Assembly (NCBI GenBank): GCA_030613605.1
Contig: JAUWLO010000026.1
Span: 1 to 14,726, forward strand
DNA: 14,726 nucleotides
Direction: 5' to 3'
Source of the DNA: Gammaproteobacteria bacterium
Lineage (GTDB): Bacteria; Pseudomonadota; Gammaproteobacteria; SZUA-152
This document shows positions 12,734 through 14,726 of this stretch, piece by piece. Made by a program: the position numbers and the translations under genes. How positions within the stretch are numbered: position 1 is the stretch's first letter; each line of letters opens with the position of its first letter. The notes below the pieces were generated by a model. It did not search any database, was not told where the DNA came from, and worked only from the letters and a program-made list of their open reading frames with translations.

Positions 12734-14380
12734 CTATTGATAAAACATTTCTGTGTGTGCATTAATATCATCCAGGTTAAGCTCGATTCGTGTGCCTTCT
12801 CCCGGGTCGCTCTCAATACTGAGCTTTGCACCAATGCGCTGGGCTCGTTCCTTCATTATGGTGAGGCCAACATGCTCGCCAGGTTTAGCATCGCTGAAAT
12901 CCTGCCCAATACCCATACCATCATCTTCTATCAGAACATAAAAAGGTTTTTCTTTAGTGCAGCGCATTAATATGCGCACGTTATTGGCATCACTATGTTT
13001 GCGAATGTTGGTAAGGGACTCCTGAATAATATGAAGTAAATGAACCTCCAGTATTGGTGGTAATTTTAGATCCGGGCACTCATTTTGAAAGAAGACCTGT
13101 ATATTGCTTTCGGATTTAAAACGGTTAACGAGCTCTTCTGTGGCTGGGATGAGACCACGCTCATCCATTTTTATACGGAAATGTGCGAGTAGTTCGCGTA
13201 GCTCAAAATTAGCATCATCCAGTCCAAGTTTTATTTGCTCTACTTCATTTTCGGCATCCTTACGTGTTTCCCTGTTATCTTGCGTAAGAGTTTTTTGAAG
13301 TATGCTGACACGAAATCTGAGGCTTGCGAGAGTTTGAGCAAGAGAGTCGTGGAGTTCATGGGCAAGCATGGTGCGTTCCTGCATAATGGATACGCGTTTG
13401 GATTCTTCTTCCCATTTCGATTTTTCAATGGCCATACTGAGATGCTGGCCAATATTGGTCAGAATGTCCTTTATATCCTCTCGTTCTGTTAGCCCTAGTT
13501 TTTCGACAAAAAGATTGTAGATTCCCAGGGTGTTGTTTTGGTAGCTCAGCGGAATAGCAATATTTTCCATTTTATCGCCAGCAAACAACATACTGTCGAT
13601 CGAATTCTGGCATTGCTTGAACGTATTTTTGCAGAGAATCATATTTTCCGAAAAATCCTGTGCACATAAGCAGTGTTCAACCGGCACTAAGTGTATTTTA
13701 TCGGCAAGTTCTTTTTCAATGCCAACGCTACCGACAAGGCGCATTTGGTTATCATCAGTCATAAGTCGTACCGTTCCGGCATGTGCATAAACAATTTCGG
13801 TTAGAGTACTCAGGAACGCAACAAGTAGCTCTTCAATATTTTTGGTTGAGTTGCTATGTGCAGCAACATCATAGAGGATTTCCAAAGAACGAGTTTTACG
13901 TTGCAGTGTAATAGTTTGATTATCAACTCGTTCATCCATTTCGCGGGATAGTGAGCGCAGCGATTCGCCCAGCTCATTTATATCAACAGCGAGCTCTGAT
14001 AATTCGCCATGTGCATTGTGTTGGGGGATCCTGGCAGAGAAGTCACCGCTACGCATACGTTGCGCCCATTCATGAAGCTGGGTCAGCGGTACAAAAATAC
14101 GCGTTTTAACATGTTGTGTGACAGTAACAATGAGATAAAGGCAGAATAGTGAAAGAAGAGCCTGCAGGATAAAGAAATTACTGCTTTGTTCGGGCCAGAG
14201 ATGCTGTGCGTAGGAAAGACCAAGAATGAGCAGGATGCTTATAATCATTCCCGTTATGGGGTTGTAGACTCCCTGGATAATTCGCGCGCCAAAATTAAGC
14301 GTGTGAGGGTTGGCAGTGTGATTGTCATCATCTGCCTGGGTTGATTTTATCTCTGTATGGTCTTTATGAGATTCAATCAC
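12734..14380 (-). CDS. NarX-type histidine kinase lacking the periplasmic nitrate sensor, with a cytoplasmic Cys cluster
   Basis: A 548-residue kinase of the HisKA_3 (NarX/NarQ) type. A polar N-terminus (1-40) precedes TM1 (about 44-59) and TM2 (about 69-88), separated by only about 10 residues, so the periplasmic P-box sensor of NarX is absent. HAMP follows (about 89-145), then a short coiled coil and a GAF-like central region (about 165-320) carrying C237, C239, C250 and C257 in VEHCLCAQ-to-KQCQN. The H box ERTMLAHELHDSLAQTL (335-351) has phosphoacceptor H344; the ATPase domain shows HIIQESLTNIRKHS (450-463), EDDGMGIG (485-492) and HVGLTIMKERA (503-513). It begins at GTG 14380, 5 bp after the HesB-like stop. 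Cytoplasmic signals such as redox state, NO or an Fe-S cluster are more likely inputs than periplasmic nitrate; this is inference. Confidence 0.88.
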   Translation of the reverse strand: MIESHKDHTEIKSTQADDDNHTANPHTLNFGARIIQGVYNPITGMIISILLILGLSYAQHLWPEQSSNFFILQALLSLFCLYLIVTVTQHVKTRIFVPLTQLHEWAQRMRSGDFSARIPQHNAHGELSELAVDINELGESLRSLSREMDERVDNQTITLQRKTRSLEILYDVAAHSNSTKNIEELLVAFLSTLTEIVYAHAGTVRLMTDDNQMRLVGSVGIEKELADKIHLVPVEHCLCAQDFSENMILCKNTFKQCQNSIDSMLFAGDKMENIAIPLSYQNNTLGIYNLFVEKLGLTEREDIKDILTNIGQHLSMAIEKSKWEEESKRVSIMQERTMLAHELHDSLAQTLASLRFRVSILQKTLTQDNRETRKDAENEVEQIKLGLDDANFELRELLAHFRIKMDERGLIPATEELVNRFKSESNIQVFFQNECPDLKLPPILEVHLLHIIQESLTNIRKHSDANNVRILMRCTKEKPFYVLIEDDGMGIGQDFSDAKPGEHVGLTIMKERAQRIGAKLSIESDPGEGTRIELNLDDINAHTEMFYQ

Positions 14381-14385
14381 ATTGG

Positions 14386-14712
14386 CTACTCAGTTTTTTC
14401 GGTCGGAGGCTTGTAGTTAGGGTCATTAGGGTTGAGAAAAATGAAGTGGAATTGCCCTTCTTCAATTTCGACGAAATCAACGTGCGCTCCGTGAAGAAGC
14501 TCTTCGTTATCGGCGGAAATAAGTATTGTTATTCCTTCACATTCAAATTTAATGTCATCATCTTTGGCTTCGTCAAATCCTATTCCATAATCAACTGATT
14601 CGTCTGCTGTCATACGTGCTGCAAAGCGAAGGCCCATGTTGCTATTGTCTGATTCTTGCGCAGATTTTTTGATTTGTTCCAGGGCTGAGGGTGAAAAAGT
14701 TAATGTGTTCAT
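14386..14712 (-). CDS. HesB/IscA-like (A-type Fe-S carrier) protein lacking cluster-ligand cysteines
   Basis: A 108-residue protein with the A-type carrier fold: FSPSALEQIKK (6-16), GLRFAARMTADESVDYGIGFDEAKDDD (27-53), ITILISADNEELLHGAHVDFVE (61-82) and FHFIFLNPN (88-96). IscA, SufA and ErpA hold Fe-S or iron with one cysteine in the GCSG loop and two in the C-terminal CGCG. Here the loop reads TADES and the tail DPNYKPPTEKTE, so all three ligands are gone; the only cysteine is C58 in KFECEG. The N-terminal half of NfuA is a known precedent for a Cys-less A-type domain used for protein contacts. It is the first visible gene of the unit and ends 5 bp before the kinase start. ATG 14712 is close to the window edge, so its promoter and any upstream gene are unseen. 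Confidence 0.8.
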   Translation of the reverse strand: MNTLTFSPSALEQIKKSAQESDNSNMGLRFAARMTADESVDYGIGFDEAKDDDIKFECEGITILISADNEELLHGAHVDFVEIEEGQFHFIFLNPNDPNYKPPTEKTE

Positions 14713-14726
14713 TTCATGGCTCTATT

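Noticed and set aside
1..14726. Mobile element, prophage, CRISPR or defence island
   Set aside because: No transposase, integrase, direct-repeat array, terminal inverted repeats or toxin-antitoxin genes were seen; all genes look native in composition.

Overview
The window looks like the chromosome of a free-living, moderately A+T-leaning gammaproteobacterium, probably close to the Pseudomonadales/Cellvibrionales. The main reason is the gene order crcB - serS - cysG at the left end, which is the familiar Pseudomonas order (lolA-rarA-crcB-serS-cysG) with a DUF190 gene inserted after crcB. No insertion sequence, integrase, CRISPR array, tRNA or rRNA was found. The window reads as ordinary core and signalling DNA with a few odd features.

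Layout. (1) Bases 1-3266, plus strand: the 3' end of crcB (fluoride exporter), a translationally coupled DUF190 gene, serS (seryl-tRNA synthetase) and cysG (siroheme synthase). (2) 3287-5644, minus strand: a large acidic DUF1631 protein, convergent with cysG. (3) 5645-6087: a 443-base gene-free stretch rich in short dyads, including a near-consensus CRP-type site. (4) 6088-7025, plus strand: a two-gene unit for a small two-helix membrane protein and an exported Sel1-repeat protein, joined by a TTGA stop/start overlap. (5) 7056-7943, minus strand: an HDOD-domain protein. (6) 7944-8260: a second structured intergenic region with a 13-bp inverted repeat, a possible folded RNA and a candidate promoter. 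(7) 8261-9226, plus strand: a SUMF1/FGE-fold lipoprotein lacking both catalytic cysteines; it overlaps tail-to-tail with (8). (8) 11422-9219, minus strand: an OmpR-family response regulator and its HAMP histidine kinase. (9) 14712-11533, minus strand: a compact four-gene unit in the order Cys-poor HesB/IscA-like protein, NarX-type kinase, NarL-type regulator, single-domain rhodanese.

How the genes may work together. The four-gene unit is the most interesting part. Its kinase has no room for a NarX periplasmic nitrate-binding domain, but it has a four-cysteine cluster (C237, C239, C250, C257) in a cytoplasmic GAF-like region. It is flanked by an A-type Fe-S carrier homologue that has lost all three cluster ligands and by a rhodanese that keeps its catalytic cysteine. 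A cytoplasmic redox, Fe-S or sulfur-responsive offshoot of NarXL is a reasonable inference, not a demonstrated function. cysG makes the siroheme needed by assimilatory nitrite and sulfite reductases, but no nitrate reductase genes lie in the window, so a link to nitrate is inferred from homology only.

Limits: assignments rest on reading motifs and neighbours by eye. No database search or folding calculation was run.
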